In this document: positions 26,890 to 37,494 of the stretch, in pieces
How positions within the stretch are numbered: the stretch's first letter is position 1
How the letters are laid out: every line of letters starts with the position of its first letter
NCBI RefSeq assembly: GCF_030068455.1
Contig: NZ_JAQOSQ010000011.1
Coordinates: 90,483 to 154,482 of the forward strand
Length of the DNA: 64,000 nt
From: Roseofilum casamattae BLCC-M143
GTDB lineage: Bacteria; Cyanobacteriota; Cyanobacteriia; Cyanobacteriales; Desertifilaceae
Direction of reading: 5' to 3'
Notes under the pieces: model-generated
Databases searched by the model: none
What the model saw: only the letters and a program-made list of their open reading frames with translations
Told to the model about the DNA's origin: nothing
Program-made: the position numbers and the translations under genes

Positions 26890-27504
26890 TTAGCTATCGT
26901 ACATCCGTGCTTCTAGAGCAGAGGGATTTTCTTCGCAATACTCCTCAAAAGAAGTTTTGTCCACTTTTCGCACTTGCTGGTGAGCCGCCTCAGCTTCTAA
27001 TTCTTCGACAATATCCCAAGCGACTGCACATTCGCGAGATGTTGCTCCTTTCTCCTGACAAATCTCTCGTGCATCGGCAATACTTTTCTCGATTTCTTGT
27101 TGCAGACTGATAGCTTTTGGATTTTCAATCGAGTCTCCCCGATGCAGAATATCGCTAATCGAAATAATCCCTAAAACATCACCCCGAATGACCGGAGCGC
27201 GATGTAACTTAGTATTGGCAAACAGACGAGCGACATACTCTACACCCAAGTCCGGATCGATCGCAATACAGGGTTTGGACATAATTTCATAAACGCGCAC
27301 CTTTGTTGGGTCGGTGCCATAGGCAATCACTTTGTAGACGATATCCGTCTCGGTGAGAATGCCATAGCTATCTTGCTCCGTGCGCCGTCTGACAATTAGA
27401 GAGCGAATTTTTTTCTCTCGCATCACTTTGACAGCATCTGCTACAGTGGCCGATCCGGCGATCGTTGCGACCTCTTCCGTCATGATGTCTGAGGCTTTTA
27501 ACAT
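26890..27504 (-). CDS. CBS-CP12 fusion protein
   Basis: 204 aa. Two CBS motifs (about residues 8-58, with the pattern MTEEVATI...SLIVRR, and 75-125, IMSKPCIAI...VLGIISISDIL) form an adenosine-nucleotide-sensing module. The C-terminal ~70 residues are a CP12 domain: EIEKSIADAREICQEKGATS, the core AWDIVEEL, and EEYCEENPSA. CP12 binds GAPDH and phosphoribulokinase and gates the Calvin cycle by redox. Such fusions are known in cyanobacteria. The N-terminal Cys pair of CP12 is kept, but the last Cys is Ala (EARMYDS in place of the usual ECR), so the C-terminal disulphide cannot form. Confidence 0.9.
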   Translation of the reverse strand: MLKASDIMTEEVATIAGSATVADAVKVMREKKIRSLIVRRRTEQDSYGILTETDIVYKVIAYGTDPTKVRVYEIMSKPCIAIDPDLGVEYVARLFANTKLHRAPVIRGDVLGIISISDILHRGDSIENPKAISLQQEIEKSIADAREICQEKGATSRECAVAWDIVEELEAEAAHQQVRKVDKTSFEEYCEENPSALEARMYDS

Positions 27505-27652
27505 ATGTTTTCGATGGATTTAATGAGGAACTGGATTGATGCTGAAGGAAACCAAGTGACTAGTTACCCTAGATAACTTTACCATTACTCTGTTACCACC
27601 TAAAACAAATATAACCGGTTCGGCGATCGCCTCTGGAGAATAATAAAGAGCA

Positions 27653-27997
27653 TTAATCAATACCCAGTTCTTCCGTCAAACTATTCAACATTTCCGGACT
27701 CAGGTTGCGATGGTCATTCATTGCTTCATCAACCACATCCAAAGCTTTCAAATACGCCTCTCTTGCTTCGTTAAAGGGAATCGTTGTAATGCCGACGCCA
27801 GGACGACCTCCCTGATGGTATTCATCGATTTCTTTCTTGAGTCGTTCGATCAGGTCGAGAACCTCTATCCGATACATTTGTTTCGCATGGTTGAGCTGGA
27901 AGATCGCTCGGGACAGGGTATCAGTAACGGGTCTATGCTTAGAGTCAGTGGGTTTCACCATCGCAACAGCTTGATATTTAGAGAGCACCTTATTCAT
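27653..27997 (-). CDS. Small protein of unknown function
   Basis: 114 aa, not recognised. It is charged and helical (ARAIFQLNHAKQ-like middle part, then EVLDLIERLKKEIDEYHQGG), with a Gly-rich turn GGRPGVGITTIPF and an acidic C-terminus. No signal peptide or membrane helix. A second Met at residue 14 (MVKPTDSKHRP) could be the true start. It lies about 150 bp upstream of the CBS-CP12 gene on the same strand, with the convergence-free gap on its other side. Confidence 0.6.
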   Translation of the reverse strand: MNKVLSKYQAVAMVKPTDSKHRPVTDTLSRAIFQLNHAKQMYRIEVLDLIERLKKEIDEYHQGGRPGVGITTIPFNEAREAYLKALDVVDEAMNDHRNLSPEMLNSLTEELGID

Positions 27998-28239
27998 ATT
28001 GTATTGTGCTTTAGAATATATAGTGTTTCTCTGTTTATAGATCGCTACAGTGCGTTCGGGCCGATAAACGAACCCAAACGCACTGATGTTGACACAAGTA
28101 AATATATTGAGAGATACCGATCTACTCGAGTCCTAAGTGATGCACCCTTTAGGACGTTATTATAGGGTTTGCTGTATGTCGATCGATAGAGTTATTAAGA
28201 TAACACTTGCAGGCAAAGGGGTTTCCTTATCCGAACGCG

Positions 28240-29574
28240 CTATGCAGTCGCAACGTCTCGGGTGAGTTTAGCACCCAGCTTCTGCAACTTCACTTCTAAT
28301 TGTTCGTAGCCGCGATCGAGGTGTCGCAAGTCTTGGACGATGGTTGTTCCTTGGGCTGCTAGTCCGGCTAAAACTAAGGCGGCTGAGGCTCTCAGATCCG
28401 TAGCCAGTACGGGCGCTCCGGAAATTAGCGGAACTCCTTTGACGATCGCAATATTGCCTTTGACGCGGATATTGGCTCCCATCCGTTTCAGTTCCTCCGC
28501 ATGGCGCAAGCGATTTTCAAAGACGGTTTCCGTCACCATACTGTCGCCATCGGCAAGAGTCAGCAAGGCCATAAACTGGGCTTGCATATCCGTGGGAAAT
28601 CCGGGATGCGGCAGGGTTTCGATGTCTGCGGGTAAGATCCGTTCGGCAGGGATAATACGCAGTTGGCGATCGCCTTCCAGAATAACTTTGGCTCCAGTTT
28701 CCTCCAGTTTCGCGATCGCTGGAGTTAAGTGACTGGGAATGACCGAATCCAGGAGCAATTCGGATTGGGTAATGGCAGCAGCCACCATAAAGGTTCCCGC
28801 TTCAATGCGATCGGGAATAATTTCGTAATCGGTGGCATGGAGCTTGTTGACCCCTTCGATCCAAATGGTTGTGGTTCCAGCTCCTTTAATCCGAGCGCCC
28901 ATGGAACGACAGAAGTTAGCTAAATCGACCACCTCGGGTTCTCGGGCTGCATTTTCAATGCAGGTTTCGCCTTCAGCAAGGGTTGCAGCCATCATTAGAG
29001 TTTCGGTAGCGCCTACGCTGGGATAATCCAGGTAAATTTTGGCGCCTTTGAGTTTCCCATTCGGAGCATAAGCATTTACCACACCATGCTCGATATGAAC
29101 GCGGGCCCCCATGGCTTGCAGTCCGCGAACGTGCAACTCCACGGGACGAGCGCCAATAGCACAACCACCGGGTAACGGAATTTGGGCGGTACCCAACCGA
29201 GCGAGGAGAGGGCCGAGAACGAAGAAACTGGCTCGCAGTCGCCGGACGACCTCATAAGGAGCTTGACCTTGGCTGATATCCGTTGCGTCGAAATCGAGGG
29301 TCTGTCCGTGACGTTGCAACTTAATTCCCAAGGATTGGAGGATTTCTCCCATGCGAGTGATGTCCACTAAGTTGGGAACATTACGCAGGCAGCAGGTTTC
29401 AGAGCAGAGCACGACTCCGGCCATAATGGCTAGAGCCGCATTTTTTGCTCCGCTGATGGGAACGGTTCCACTTAATTTCGCCCGGCCTTCGATGCGCAAA
29501 ATGGACTGGCCTTCAGTTGCTTCAGTTGCCAGAGGCTTCATTTCTGTTGTGGTATTAATTGCCTTATCCTCCAA
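28240..29574 (-). CDS. murA: UDP-N-acetylglucosamine 1-carboxyvinyltransferase
   Basis: 444 aa. MurA transfers enolpyruvate from PEP to UDP-GlcNAc, the first committed step of peptidoglycan synthesis. Seen are [17 protein letters not shown] (Lys-Asn pair of the substrate site, about residues 34-50), the loop [15 protein letters not shown] with the catalytic Cys (fosfomycin target), and [16 protein letters not shown] [16 protein letters not shown]. The ATG at 29574 gives an N-terminal extension of about 25 residues over E. coli MurA; an internal start is possible. Single gene on the minus strand. Confidence 0.96.
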   Translation of the reverse strand: MEDKAINTTTEMKPLATEATEGQSILRIEGRAKLSGTVPISGAKNAALAIMAGVVLCSETCCLRNVPNLVDITRMGEILQSLGIKLQRHGQTLDFDATDISQGQAPYEVVRRLRASFFVLGPLLARLGTAQIPLPGGCAIGARPVELHVRGLQAMGARVHIEHGVVNAYAPNGKLKGAKIYLDYPSVGATETLMMAATLAEGETCIENAAREPEVVDLANFCRSMGARIKGAGTTTIWIEGVNKLHATDYEIIPDRIEAGTFMVAAAITQSELLLDSVIPSHLTPAIAKLEETGAKVILEGDRQLRIIPAERILPADIETLPHPGFPTDMQAQFMALLTLADGDSMVTETVFENRLRHAEELKRMGANIRVKGNIAIVKGVPLISGAPVLATDLRASAALVLAGLAAQGTTIVQDLRHLDRGYEQLEVKLQKLGAKLTRDVATA

Positions 29575-29693
29575 GAATGTCGTGAATGTTGTACTTTTGC
29601 AAAGTTGGTTTTGATTGTACCGGAAACTTTTCGAGTGCGCTAATGAGTTGCGAACAATATCGCCGGTCTCAATTTTCGTAAGATTAGATTGGC

Positions 29694-30314
29694 TTATTTA
29701 CCAGTCCTCGATCGCGACTCTAGCCACAAAGGAACGGCAATCCATAAGATGAGAAGGAGTAATAGGGCGATCGCAAACTGTCCCACCCAAGCAATCAGTT
29801 GCTCTAAGGAAACAATGCGGCCGAGGAAGAAGGAGAGGCTGACCATGGTCGTTCCCCAGAGTGTCGCTCCAGCTATATTGCACAAGAGAAATTTTAAATA
29901 GGGCATTTCGACGATGCCGGCAATTGGACCGGCAAAAATACGCAGCAAAGCAATAAAGCGGCCGAAAAAGACGGCACGAGCGGCATTTTGCTGAAATTGT
30001 TCTTTCGCATTCTCTAATTGTTCTTCTTGGAGGCGAAACCATTGGCTCGCTCGCAGCAAGAGCGGCCATCCTCCAGCTCTGCCGAGCCAGTAGCCGCAAC
30101 TATCGCCGATCGTCGCTCCGGCGATCGCGCTACCGAGAACTTTCCAGTAAATCATTTTACCGCTACCTGCTAAAAATCCACCAACTAAGGTGATGGTTTC
30201 TCCAGGGAGAGGCAATCCCGTGTTTTCTAGCATAATTCCACAGAAAATCGTCCAATATCCGTATTGGCTGGCAAGGGATTCGATGGTTTCAACAGAGAAT
30301 AATTCTAAGGACAT
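29694..30314 (-). CDS. DedA family membrane protein
   Basis: 206 aa from ATG 30314; a TTG-initiated frame reaches 30344. The motif [23 protein letters not shown], followed by an [11 protein letters not shown] turn and [16 protein letters not shown] with its essential Arg pair, is characteristic of DedA (SNARE-associated) proteins. These are proposed lipid-carrier or phospholipid flippases in the inner membrane. About five hydrophobic helices are visible, the last being [15 protein letters not shown]. Function in cyanobacteria not established. Confidence 0.9.
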   Translation of the reverse strand: MSLELFSVETIESLASQYGYWTIFCGIMLENTGLPLPGETITLVGGFLAGSGKMIYWKVLGSAIAGATIGDSCGYWLGRAGGWPLLLRASQWFRLQEEQLENAKEQFQQNAARAVFFGRFIALLRIFAGPIAGIVEMPYLKFLLCNIAGATLWGTTMVSLSFFLGRIVSLEQLIAWVGQFAIALLLLLILWIAVPLWLESRSRTGK

Positions 30315-30344
30315 GCAAGCAGAGATCGGTGAAATTAAGGACAA

Positions 30345-30668
30345 GGATGAGGTAAGAGTTGCGGATCTTCCGATGAGATTGCAAGGAGTTCGGGGAAGAT
30401 TGAGAACGCAGTCAGGAAAAGTACGGATTGCCAGTGAAGATCTAGTGAAGATCTAGCAAATTGTGCTTTTTAGAACCAATTGACGATGAATTCCTTGGTT
30501 ATATTAAGAGCATCGTTCAGATCGAACCGACAGAGTACGATTGCCTAAGTTAGAGTATTATGACTTAGGAAAACTCTTACCCAGGTAAGAAACTTCTCTA
30601 TCGACGGCACGAGCTGTGATGGATTGATAATGTTAACCTCCAATGGATTTACCAAAAGGATAGCCATA
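30345..30668. other. Intergenic region between the DedA and STAS genes
   Basis: About 320 bp between divergent genes. It contains an imperfect direct repeat GTGAAGATCTA (near 30434 and 30444) and AT-rich promoter-like sequence before 30669. I see no gene or recognised RNA. Confidence 0.4.
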
Positions 30669-31025
30669 ATGAAAACTACAGTAATCGGTCAATGTACAGT
30701 TCTTCATGCTCAAGGACGTTTTGATGGCCCGAGAGGGGCAGCGATCGCTAGGCGAATTGGCGATATCGCTCCGAGAACTGCCGTACTCTGCCTCGATTTT
30801 TCTGATGTTGACTTTATTGATAGTGCTGGTTTGGGTAAACTAGTGAGTGCGGTGAAAGTCTCTCGCCAGAATGCTTGCCGGCTGATCCTCTGCCATCTAT
30901 CCGCACAAATTCAACTGATTTTGGAGATTGCTCAATTAGAGCGCGTCTTCGAGATCTATGATACTTACGAGGAGGTTCAAGAGGCAATCAATCCCGAGAA
31001 TGAGTCGCACTTAAGCGTTGCTTAA
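30669..31025 (+). CDS. STAS-domain anti-sigma-factor antagonist-like protein
   Basis: 118 aa from MKTTVIGQ; the frame is open from 30624, but AAAGGA sits about 9 nt before the 30669 ATG. It carries the STAS core: an N-terminal strand, then CLDFSDVDFIDSAGLGKLVSAV, where Ser in DSAG is the residue phosphorylated in SpoIIAA-like proteins. STAS proteins switch anti-sigma kinases or act in signalling complexes. No partner kinase is adjacent. It overlaps the 3' end of the convergent gene at 31011 by 15 bp. Confidence 0.85.
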   Translation: MKTTVIGQCTVLHAQGRFDGPRGAAIARRIGDIAPRTAVLCLDFSDVDFIDSAGLGKLVSAVKVSRQNACRLILCHLSAQIQLILEIAQLERVFEIYDTYEEVQEAINPENESHLSVA

Positions 31026-31673
31026 AGGTTGCTGTTGAATTTGCAGGTCTCGAATAGGGGTTCCTATCTGACAATACCAGTAACTCATCAGTAAATCTGG
31101 GTCCTGAACCCCTATACTGGCTAAAGCGGGTTCGTCCGGAAATGGAATAATTCGGTCAAAGCACAGTGGTTCGCCCTCATCGAACTGGAGCAGATAAACG
31201 CCGGGTATGGCTGCGATCGCTTGTAGGAGTCGGTATCCTAACCGATATAAGGTTTGTCGGGTGGCATCATTGAGATGCCAGGGTTGATAGAAATGAGATG
31301 CGTCCCGCGCGATCGCTTCGGCATAAAGCGGCCCTTTTGCGGTGAGGACAATGGGCAACCAGTAACGGCCGTCTCCCACGGCATATCCCCACTCGGCGAC
31401 GGTTTGGCGCAAGGCCTTCCCGTCTCGACAGCGCTGGTAGGTGGTTTGGCCGGCAAAGGGAAGGGATGGGGGAAGATCGAGAATGAGAGGACAGAACCAA
31501 GTACGAGCAGATAGTTCTGCCTTATCTGAGGATTGAATCGTGACTTCAATCTCGGGGGAGATCTTCTCGATGGTCTGTTGTAGCTTTCCAGCAAGGATGG
31601 TAGAAGACTTTGAGGCAGTTAGAATAGAAACGCGATCGTAAGAGTTCGCATTCCAATGGTGGGTTATCATCAC
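31011..31673 (-). CDS. Protein of unknown function
   Basis: 220 aa, not recognised. It contains a soluble-looking mixed alpha/beta pattern, with AEWGYAVGDGRYWLPIVLTAKG and ATRQTLYRLGYRLLQAIAAIPGVYLLQFD in the middle, and no signal peptide or membrane helix. The tail DLQIQQQPLSNA is low complexity. It starts 15 bp downstream of the coiled-coil gene at 31688 and is probably co-transcribed with it. Cytosolic by inference. Confidence 0.65.
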   Translation of the reverse strand: MMITHHWNANSYDRVSILTASKSSTILAGKLQQTIEKISPEIEVTIQSSDKAELSARTWFCPLILDLPPSLPFAGQTTYQRCRDGKALRQTVAEWGYAVGDGRYWLPIVLTAKGPLYAEAIARDASHFYQPWHLNDATRQTLYRLGYRLLQAIAAIPGVYLLQFDEGEPLCFDRIIPFPDEPALASIGVQDPDLLMSYWYCQIGTPIRDLQIQQQPLSNA

Positions 31674-31687
31674 AACGGCGATCGATT

Positions 31688-32227
31688 TTAGGAAGAGGTT
31701 ATCGGAAAATCAGGTAAATCGATGCGAGACGGACTGCGAGTTCTCATGGCCAGGCGATAGCTGACGCTTTGCAGTTCGGCGTGTAGTTGGCGGTTCTCTC
31801 GCTGCAAGAGCGCTACTTTTTCGCGCACCGGAGCCATGCGTTCGGCAAATTTCTGCCGATACAGATGGGGAAGCTCTTGTACGACTTGTTCGAGCATTCC
31901 GGAGCGATCGCTTAATTCTTGCACGGATTGACGCAGTTGATAAATTTCCCTATCTCGGGTCTCGATTTGCTCTTGATAGAATTTTACCTGCTCTTCCACA
32001 TTTTGGAGTTGCTCTTGCAGCGATCGCAATTGCTCCTCTTGGTTCTCCGATGCAGGCTCCGTCGGCACAAACGATACATTCCCTTTCACCAACCGGAATA
32101 GCTCCTGAGACAGTTGCTGCACCAGTTGGTCTCGCAAAGTTAACTCTTCTTGCAAGCGCGTATTCTCTGCTTGAACCTGCTGCAGAGTTTCTGCATCCGA
32201 AGATTGAGTCACGTTGTTTACCTCCAT
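31688..32227 (-). CDS. Coiled-coil protein (Npun_F5560-like)
   Basis: 179 aa from ATG 32227; a GTG-initiated frame extends to 32269. Nearly all of it is heptad-rich coiled coil: ENTRLQEELTLRDQLVQQLSQELFRLVKGN, then EEQLRSLQEQLQNVEEQVKFY. It ends with a conserved-looking QELPHLYRQKFAERMAPVREK...LHAELQSVSYRLAM block. I recall this end as typical of a cyanobacterial family called Npun_F5560, without known function. Gene order with 31011 is 15 bp apart; ureE is about 130 bp upstream. Confidence 0.7.
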   Translation of the reverse strand: MEVNNVTQSSDAETLQQVQAENTRLQEELTLRDQLVQQLSQELFRLVKGNVSFVPTEPASENQEEQLRSLQEQLQNVEEQVKFYQEQIETRDREIYQLRQSVQELSDRSGMLEQVVQELPHLYRQKFAERMAPVREKVALLQRENRQLHAELQSVSYRLAMRTRSPSRIDLPDFPITSS

Positions 32228-32360
32228 AGGGTTGACCGGGGGCGATCGCAGATCCACCTCTTCCTTCACTTATCTAGACAATTCCCAAGGACTGGATGCG
32301 GGAATTGTTGGTTCAATTATCGTTGTTAATCACTCTAACATGGGGTTGGCCCGCGCGCCA

Positions 32361-32813
32361 TTAGCGATCGCCGTGGTGATAGGCTCCAGTTTCCGGTTGG
32401 AAGGGAGCGACTTTTTCCACTACATGCAATCCTAACTGCTCGAGCATCTTCTGCAACACCGGATCGACTTCCAAGCGCAGGTAGTCTGAGGTGAGTTCGA
32501 CGGCAACATGACGGTTACCTAAATGATAGGCGGCGCGCAACAGAGCCAGATCGCTCTCGGCGGTGACTTCTAACACCCGTTCCGGTTGCGCTACAATCTT
32601 CACCGCAATATCTCCAGCCTCGCTGTAGAGAACTTCTCCTGGCTGCAATACAGTACCTCGAGGCAAGCGCAGATGGATGTTTTGTCCGTCTTGGGTTTGG
32701 GTTTGGTAGCGACTGCGTCCGCGCTCCCACGCTGTTAGAGGTAAGCTGAACCGAACGGCACGATCGCCTTCATGGAGACCTCGTTGGGTTAAGGTAACTG
32801 GTGATTGTTCCAC
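32361..32813 (-). CDS. ureE: Urease accessory protein UreE
   Basis: 150 aa. UreE is the nickel chaperone that delivers Ni2+ to urease. The N-terminal domain (LTAWERGRSRYQTQTQDG...LRLPRGTVL) and the C-terminal metal-binding core (AYHLGNRHVAVEL...LRLEVDPVLQKMLEQLGL) are clear. The tail GAYHHGDR carries the His cluster that binds Ni, shorter than in Klebsiella. No other ure gene is in the window. It follows the TPR gene by 18 bp in the same direction. Confidence 0.93.
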   Translation of the reverse strand: MEQSPVTLTQRGLHEGDRAVRFSLPLTAWERGRSRYQTQTQDGQNIHLRLPRGTVLQPGEVLYSEAGDIAVKIVAQPERVLEVTAESDLALLRAAYHLGNRHVAVELTSDYLRLEVDPVLQKMLEQLGLHVVEKVAPFQPETGAYHHGDR

Positions 32814-32831
32814 GTTCCCGGCTCCGATCTC

Positions 32832-33923
32832 TTATTTGAGTTTTTCGATTAAGGCGTTCGTTTTGTCGGCGCCTTCGCGATCGCCCGCTTGTTGGTACAA
32901 TAGTAGCGCTCGTTCCAGAACCGAAAGAGCTTCTTGGTTGCGATCGCGAGCGCTCAGAGCAACAGCTAATTTATAGTATGCTTCTGGGTCTTGGGGCGCC
33001 AGTTGCACGACTTGGCGATAGGTGGGGATGGCGAGAAGGACATCATTTTGTTTCATCAGAATATCTCCCATGGCGCGATGAGCATCGATTAAAGTGCGAT
33101 CGAGGGAGATTGCTCGCTGATAGGCTTGATAGGCTGCGGGAAAGTTATTCGCGCTTTCTTGGATTTTACCAATGGTCATATAAATAATAGGGTTGCGCGA
33201 GTCGAGTTGAGCGGCTTTTTCCAGAGCAACTCGTGCCTGTTCTGTATTGCCGCGAGAGAGCCAAGCACTCGCTAATTTGATTTGAGTGCTGGCAGAGCGC
33301 GGGTTCAGTTGTTCTGCTTGTTGCAAGTATTGAATGGCGCTATCGAACTGTTGTTGCTTGAGGAGCATGGCACCGATGAGTTCGTGAGCTTGGCTATTTC
33401 GAGGATCGCTGCGCAGTACCTCCTGATAGGTGCGCATGGCTCCGGCAAAGTCATCTTGTCGCCATTGCATGACGCCTAACCCGAGACGAGCATCGAGATT
33501 TTTCGGATCTAGGGTAATGGCTTGCTGATAGGCAAACTGAGCGGCGGCATAATCGCCAATTTTAGCTAAACTATGACCGAGACCGTAGAAAAAGTCTGGG
33601 TTTTGGCGATCGTGGATAACGGCTTGGCGATAGGCTTCGGCGGAGGCGGTATAGTTGCCTTGGAGAGCTTCGAGATAGCCGATGCCAGAATAGAGCCGGG
33701 GATTTTGCGGATCGAGTTGCAGCGCTTGTTGGTAGACGAGGATAGCTCGGGGATAGTCTTGGGCATCGACAAAGGTGTTACCTTGTTCGATGAGGGCATC
33801 GAGTTGAGCGTCGATGGTCGAGCGTTGGGCAATGAGTTCGGAGGCTTGGAGGGGAGAGGATGCGATCGCCGGAGAGCTGCCCCAGACGAGTAATGCGGCT
33901 AGGAATAATGTGGGTTTGTGCAT
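32832..33923 (-). CDS. Secreted tetratricopeptide-repeat protein
   Basis: 363 aa. An N-terminal signal peptide (MHKPTLFLAALLVWGSSPAIA) is followed by about eight 34-residue TPR units. Each has the W/Y-G-Y/A pattern, e.g. GNTFVDAQDYPRAILVYQQALQLDP, GIGYLEALQGNYTASAEAYRQAV, and so on to the C-terminus KTNALIEKLK. TPR scaffolds mediate protein-protein contact; the site is periplasm or thylakoid lumen by inference. It precedes ureE by 18 bp, but no functional link is evident. Confidence 0.88.
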   Translation of the reverse strand: MHKPTLFLAALLVWGSSPAIASSPLQASELIAQRSTIDAQLDALIEQGNTFVDAQDYPRAILVYQQALQLDPQNPRLYSGIGYLEALQGNYTASAEAYRQAVIHDRQNPDFFYGLGHSLAKIGDYAAAQFAYQQAITLDPKNLDARLGLGVMQWRQDDFAGAMRTYQEVLRSDPRNSQAHELIGAMLLKQQQFDSAIQYLQQAEQLNPRSASTQIKLASAWLSRGNTEQARVALEKAAQLDSRNPIIYMTIGKIQESANNFPAAYQAYQRAISLDRTLIDAHRAMGDILMKQNDVLLAIPTYRQVVQLAPQDPEAYYKLAVALSARDRNQEALSVLERALLLYQQAGDREGADKTNALIEKLK

Positions 33924-34053
33924 TGTTTGGGCAATACTAGAGAAGATGAGGATTATCCGGTCAATTTTAGATTTTATTAAGAGTTCCAGCTAGTATAGCA
34001 GGGAAGCCAAGACCTTCTAAAATAAAGAAAAGTCGTCTAGTTTAGCCATCCCT

Positions 34054-36693
34054 ATGTCCCCATCTGGCAAATCTCTCAGCGGTTCTGAAATTCGCCAAAC
34101 ATTTCTGGACTTTTACCAGCAGCGCTCTCATGCCATTTTACCCAGCGCCTCCCTTATTCCGGAAGACCCTACGGTATTGCTGACGATCGCCGGAATGCTA
34201 CCGTTTAAACCGATATTTCTCGGCCAGCGCGCGGCCGAAGTTCCTCGCGCCACGACTTCCCAAAAATGTATCCGCACCAACGATATCGAGAATGTGGGAC
34301 GGACGGCGCGCCACCATACGTTTTTCGAGATGTTGGGTAACTTTAGCTTTGGGGACTATTTTAAAGAACGGGCGATCGCATACGCATGGGAACTCTCCAC
34401 GAAAGTTTTTCAATTGCCTCCGGAGCGCCTGGTGGTCAGTGTTTTTCGTGAAGATGATGAAGCATTTGCTATCTGGCGCGACCAAATTGGTATTCCTGCC
34501 TATCGCATTCAACGGATGGGAGAAGAAGATAATTTCTGGAAATCCGGTGCTACCGGCCCCTGCGGTCCCTGTTCGGAAATTTACTACGACTTCCACCCCG
34601 AACTTGGAGATGAGACTCTCGACTTGGAAGACGACAGCCGGTTTATCGAGTTCTACAACCTGGTATTCATGCAATATAATCGGGATGCCGACGGCAATCT
34701 GACTCCTCTGGAAAAACAGAATATCGACACGGGAATGGGATTAGAGCGCATGGCGCAAATCCTACAAGAAGTCCCCAATAACTACGAAACCGATCTGATT
34801 TTCCCGATTATTCAAGCGGCGGCTGACTGTGCGGGAATTGACTATCATGAAAGTGACGAAAAGACGAAAGTTTCCCTGAAAGTAGTGGGCGACCACGTGC
34901 GCGCTGTGGTTCATTTAATTGCCGATGGCGTCAGTGCCTCTAATGTGGGACGCGGGTATATTTTGCGTCGCTTGATTCGTCGGGTGGTGCGCCACGGCCG
35001 GTTATTGGGAATTAACGAACCGTTTACCGATAAAATTGCGGAAGTTGCGATCGCAGTTTCCGAGTCAGCTTACCCTAATGTTCGGGAGCGGGAAAGTACG
35101 ATTAAGGCACAACTGCAAGACGAAGAAGCGCGCTTCTTGAAAACATTAGCGCGCGGCGAAAAGTTATTGCAAGAAACCATAGATAAAGTTCGCGAGGAAG
35201 GGAAAACTGAGATTGCGGGTAAAGATGCCTTCAAGCTCTACGATACCTACGGGTTTCCTTTAGAGTTAACTATGGAAATTGCCGAAGAGGAAGGTCTCAC
35301 CGTTGATGAGAGCGGGTTTGACACAGCTATGCAAGAACAGATGGCCATGTCGAAAGGCGCTCATGAAACTATCGACCTCACGGCCCAGGGAGCGCTGGAT
35401 AAGCTGGCTGAAACCGTTGATTCTACTGAGTTTACCGGCTATACGGAGCGTTCTGGTCTAGCAAAGGTTATCGCACTCTTGGTAGACGGTCAATCCGTTG
35501 ACTTTGTCGAAGCAGGCACAGAAGTGCGCATTATCCTCGATCGCACTCCATTTTATGCCGAATCTGGCGGACAAGTTGGCGATCGCGGCTACTTATCTGG
35601 AAATAACTTATTAATTCGCATTGACGACGTGCAAAAAGAGTCGGACTTTTTCGTTCATTTCGGTCGCGTCGAACGGGGAAATATTAACCTCGGCGATGAA
35701 GTGAACGCGCAAATCGATCGCGCTTGTCGCCTGCGCGCCCAAGCCAATCATACCGCAACTCACCTATTACAAGCCGCCTTAAAAGATATCGTCGATCCCG
35801 ATATCGGACAAGCCGGTTCTCTGGTCAACTTCGATCGCCTGCGCTTTGATTTTAACTGTCCTCGCGCGCTAACTCCTCAAGAGTTAGAAGAAATCGAAGA
35901 ACGGGTAAATACTTGGATCGCGGAATCTCATGGCGCGCAGATTAATGTGATGGCGTTAACAGAAGCCAAAGATAAAGGCGCGACAGCGATGTTTGGCGAG
36001 AAATATGGCGACACCGTACGCGTGGTAGACTATCCCGGCGTTTCCATGGAACTCTGTGGCGGAACCCACGTGCAGAATACGGCAGAAATTGGCTTATTTA
36101 AAATAATCTCGGAAACTGGAATATCTTCTGGCGTGCGTCGCATTGAAGCCATTGCAGGTGCTGCTGTTTTAGAATATCTGAAAGTTCGCGATACGGTAGT
36201 GCGAGAACTGGGAGAGCGGTTCAAAACCAAACCGGAAGAAATTGTCGATCGCGTAGTTAGTTTGCAAGACGAACTAAAGTCAACGCAAAAAGAATTAGAT
36301 CGGCTTTCCTCAGAATTGGCGATCGTCAAATCCGACCGACTTTTATCGCAAGCCGAACCCGTAGGTAATATGAAAGTATTGGTCGCGCAATTAGATGCCG
36401 ATCCTAATGCTCTGAAAACAGCAGCCGAGCGACTCGTACAAAAGTTAGGTGACGGCGCCGTGGTTCTCGGTTCGGCTCCCGCAGCGGATAAAGTCAGTTT
36501 AGTGGCTGCCTTTAGTAAATCAGTCAATCAACAAGGTTTACAAGCCGGTAAATTTATCGGTAAAATCGCCAAAATTTGCGGCGGTGGCGGCGGCGGACGA
36601 CCGAATTTAGCCCAAGCTGGCGGTCGCGATCCGAGTAAATTACCCGAAGCTTTAGCAACAGCGAAAACTGAATTAATTTCAGCTTTGGGTTAA
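34054..36693 (+). CDS. alaS: Alanyl-tRNA synthetase
   Basis: 879 aa, normal length. It attaches Ala to tRNA-Ala. The class II catalytic domain shows motif 1 around [14 protein letters not shown], motif 2 [18 protein letters not shown] and motif 3 with GLERM. The editing domain has [11 protein letters not shown] (~residues 568-578) and CGGTHV (~670), the Zn-binding His and Cys. The C-terminal oligomerisation domain ends [17 protein letters not shown]. All elements are intact. Single gene on the plus strand. Confidence 0.97.
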   Translation: MSPSGKSLSGSEIRQTFLDFYQQRSHAILPSASLIPEDPTVLLTIAGMLPFKPIFLGQRAAEVPRATTSQKCIRTNDIENVGRTARHHTFFEMLGNFSFGDYFKERAIAYAWELSTKVFQLPPERLVVSVFREDDEAFAIWRDQIGIPAYRIQRMGEEDNFWKSGATGPCGPCSEIYYDFHPELGDETLDLEDDSRFIEFYNLVFMQYNRDADGNLTPLEKQNIDTGMGLERMAQILQEVPNNYETDLIFPIIQAAADCAGIDYHESDEKTKVSLKVVGDHVRAVVHLIADGVSASNVGRGYILRRLIRRVVRHGRLLGINEPFTDKIAEVAIAVSESAYPNVRERESTIKAQLQDEEARFLKTLARGEKLLQETIDKVREEGKTEIAGKDAFKLYDTYGFPLELTMEIAEEEGLTVDESGFDTAMQEQMAMSKGAHETIDLTAQGALDKLAETVDSTEFTGYTERSGLAKVIALLVDGQSVDFVEAGTEVRIILDRTPFYAESGGQVGDRGYLSGNNLLIRIDDVQKESDFFVHFGRVERGNINLGDEVNAQIDRACRLRAQANHTATHLLQAALKDIVDPDIGQAGSLVNFDRLRFDFNCPRALTPQELEEIEERVNTWIAESHGAQINVMALTEAKDKGATAMFGEKYGDTVRVVDYPGVSMELCGGTHVQNTAEIGLFKIISETGISSGVRRIEAIAGAAVLEYLKVRDTVVRELGERFKTKPEEIVDRVVSLQDELKSTQKELDRLSSELAIVKSDRLLSQAEPVGNMKVLVAQLDADPNALKTAAERLVQKLGDGAVVLGSAPAADKVSLVAAFSKSVNQQGLQAGKFIGKIAKICGGGGGGRPNLAQAGGRDPSKLPEALATAKTELISALG

Positions 36694-36866
36694 GTTAAGA
36701 GTGCAGGAGCTAAAGTAATTCCCTCTTTTGTGAGTTTGCCGAAAGAGGGATAGAAGCAGTGGAGGAAAATTCCCGCTCCGGAAACCTGTAGCTCGATCGC
36801 GGATTGATTTAGTAGAATCGATCTAATAATTCCAAACAAATCCCAGTACAGTGAGTGGCTCCAGTA

Positions 36867-37301
36867 ATGAGAATCGATCATATCAACATTGTTGTCAGTA
36901 ACTTAGAACCGGCGATCGCCTTTTTTCAAGCCTTGGGATTCCAAGCCAAACCTCCCGCTCATTTACAAGGAGATTGGGTTTCTAAAGTAGTGGGATTAGC
37001 AGATGTAGAAGCTCGATATACCGTATTGTCTCTACCTGGGGGACAGACCAATATAGAATTGATTGAATATTTCAATCCTAAACCAACTCCCAAAACTGAA
37101 AAAGATCGATCCAATCAATTTGGATATCGCCATATTGCTTTAGCGGTTGATGATATTGAAGCGAAAGTAGAACAGCTTAAAAGTATGGGGTGCGAACTCA
37201 TGAGTGAAATCCAAGTTTATCCTGCTAATGGGAAGAAGTTAATCTATTTTTATGGATTTGATGGTATTTTAATTGAGTTAGCTGAATATCCTCAACTTTG
37301 A
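36867..37301 (+). CDS. VOC-superfamily (glyoxalase/methylmalonyl-CoA epimerase-like) protein
   Basis: 144 aa from ATG 36867; a GTG four codons upstream is in frame. The sequence IDHINIVVSNLEPAIAFFQALGF, then GYRHIALAVDDIEAKVEQLKSMG and LIYFYGFDGILIELAEY, give the two beta-alpha-beta-beta-beta units and the H/E metal ligands of the family. The substrate is unknown; methylmalonyl-CoA epimerase is only one option. It is AT-richer than alaS. The antitoxin relic starts at its end on the other strand. Confidence 0.82.
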   Translation: MRIDHINIVVSNLEPAIAFFQALGFQAKPPAHLQGDWVSKVVGLADVEARYTVLSLPGGQTNIELIEYFNPKPTPKTEKDRSNQFGYRHIALAVDDIEAKVEQLKSMGCELMSEIQVYPANGKKLIYFYGFDGILIELAEYPQL

Positions 37302-37304
37302 ACT

Positions 37305-37398
37305 ATTGCAAATAACTATCTGTTCGTTGTTTGCGATCGCGCGCTCAATCAAACCATCTAAATCCTGTCCTGCTTGCTTCGTCGTTATTGCATCCATT
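37305..37398 (-). pseudogene. Frameshifted relic of a Phd/YefM-type antitoxin
   Basis: From ATG 37398 the minus strand reads MDAITT, and one extra G shifts the frame into KQAGQDLDGLIERAIANNE, then QIVICNSS. This pattern is like the N-terminal DNA-binding half of YefM/Phd antitoxins (typically T-x-x-QA-x-x-L-x-x-L-I). The frame stops inside the end of the VOC gene, so the C-terminal toxin-binding part is gone. AGGA lies before the ATG. The call rests on a short match. Confidence 0.4.
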
Positions 37399-37494
37399 GC
37401 ATTATCCTCTTCGCTAATATCCCAGTGAGTTTCTATGGATATTTAAAGTGATTATAGACTATAATTGAAACGTTCATCGACTGCCAAGTAGACC

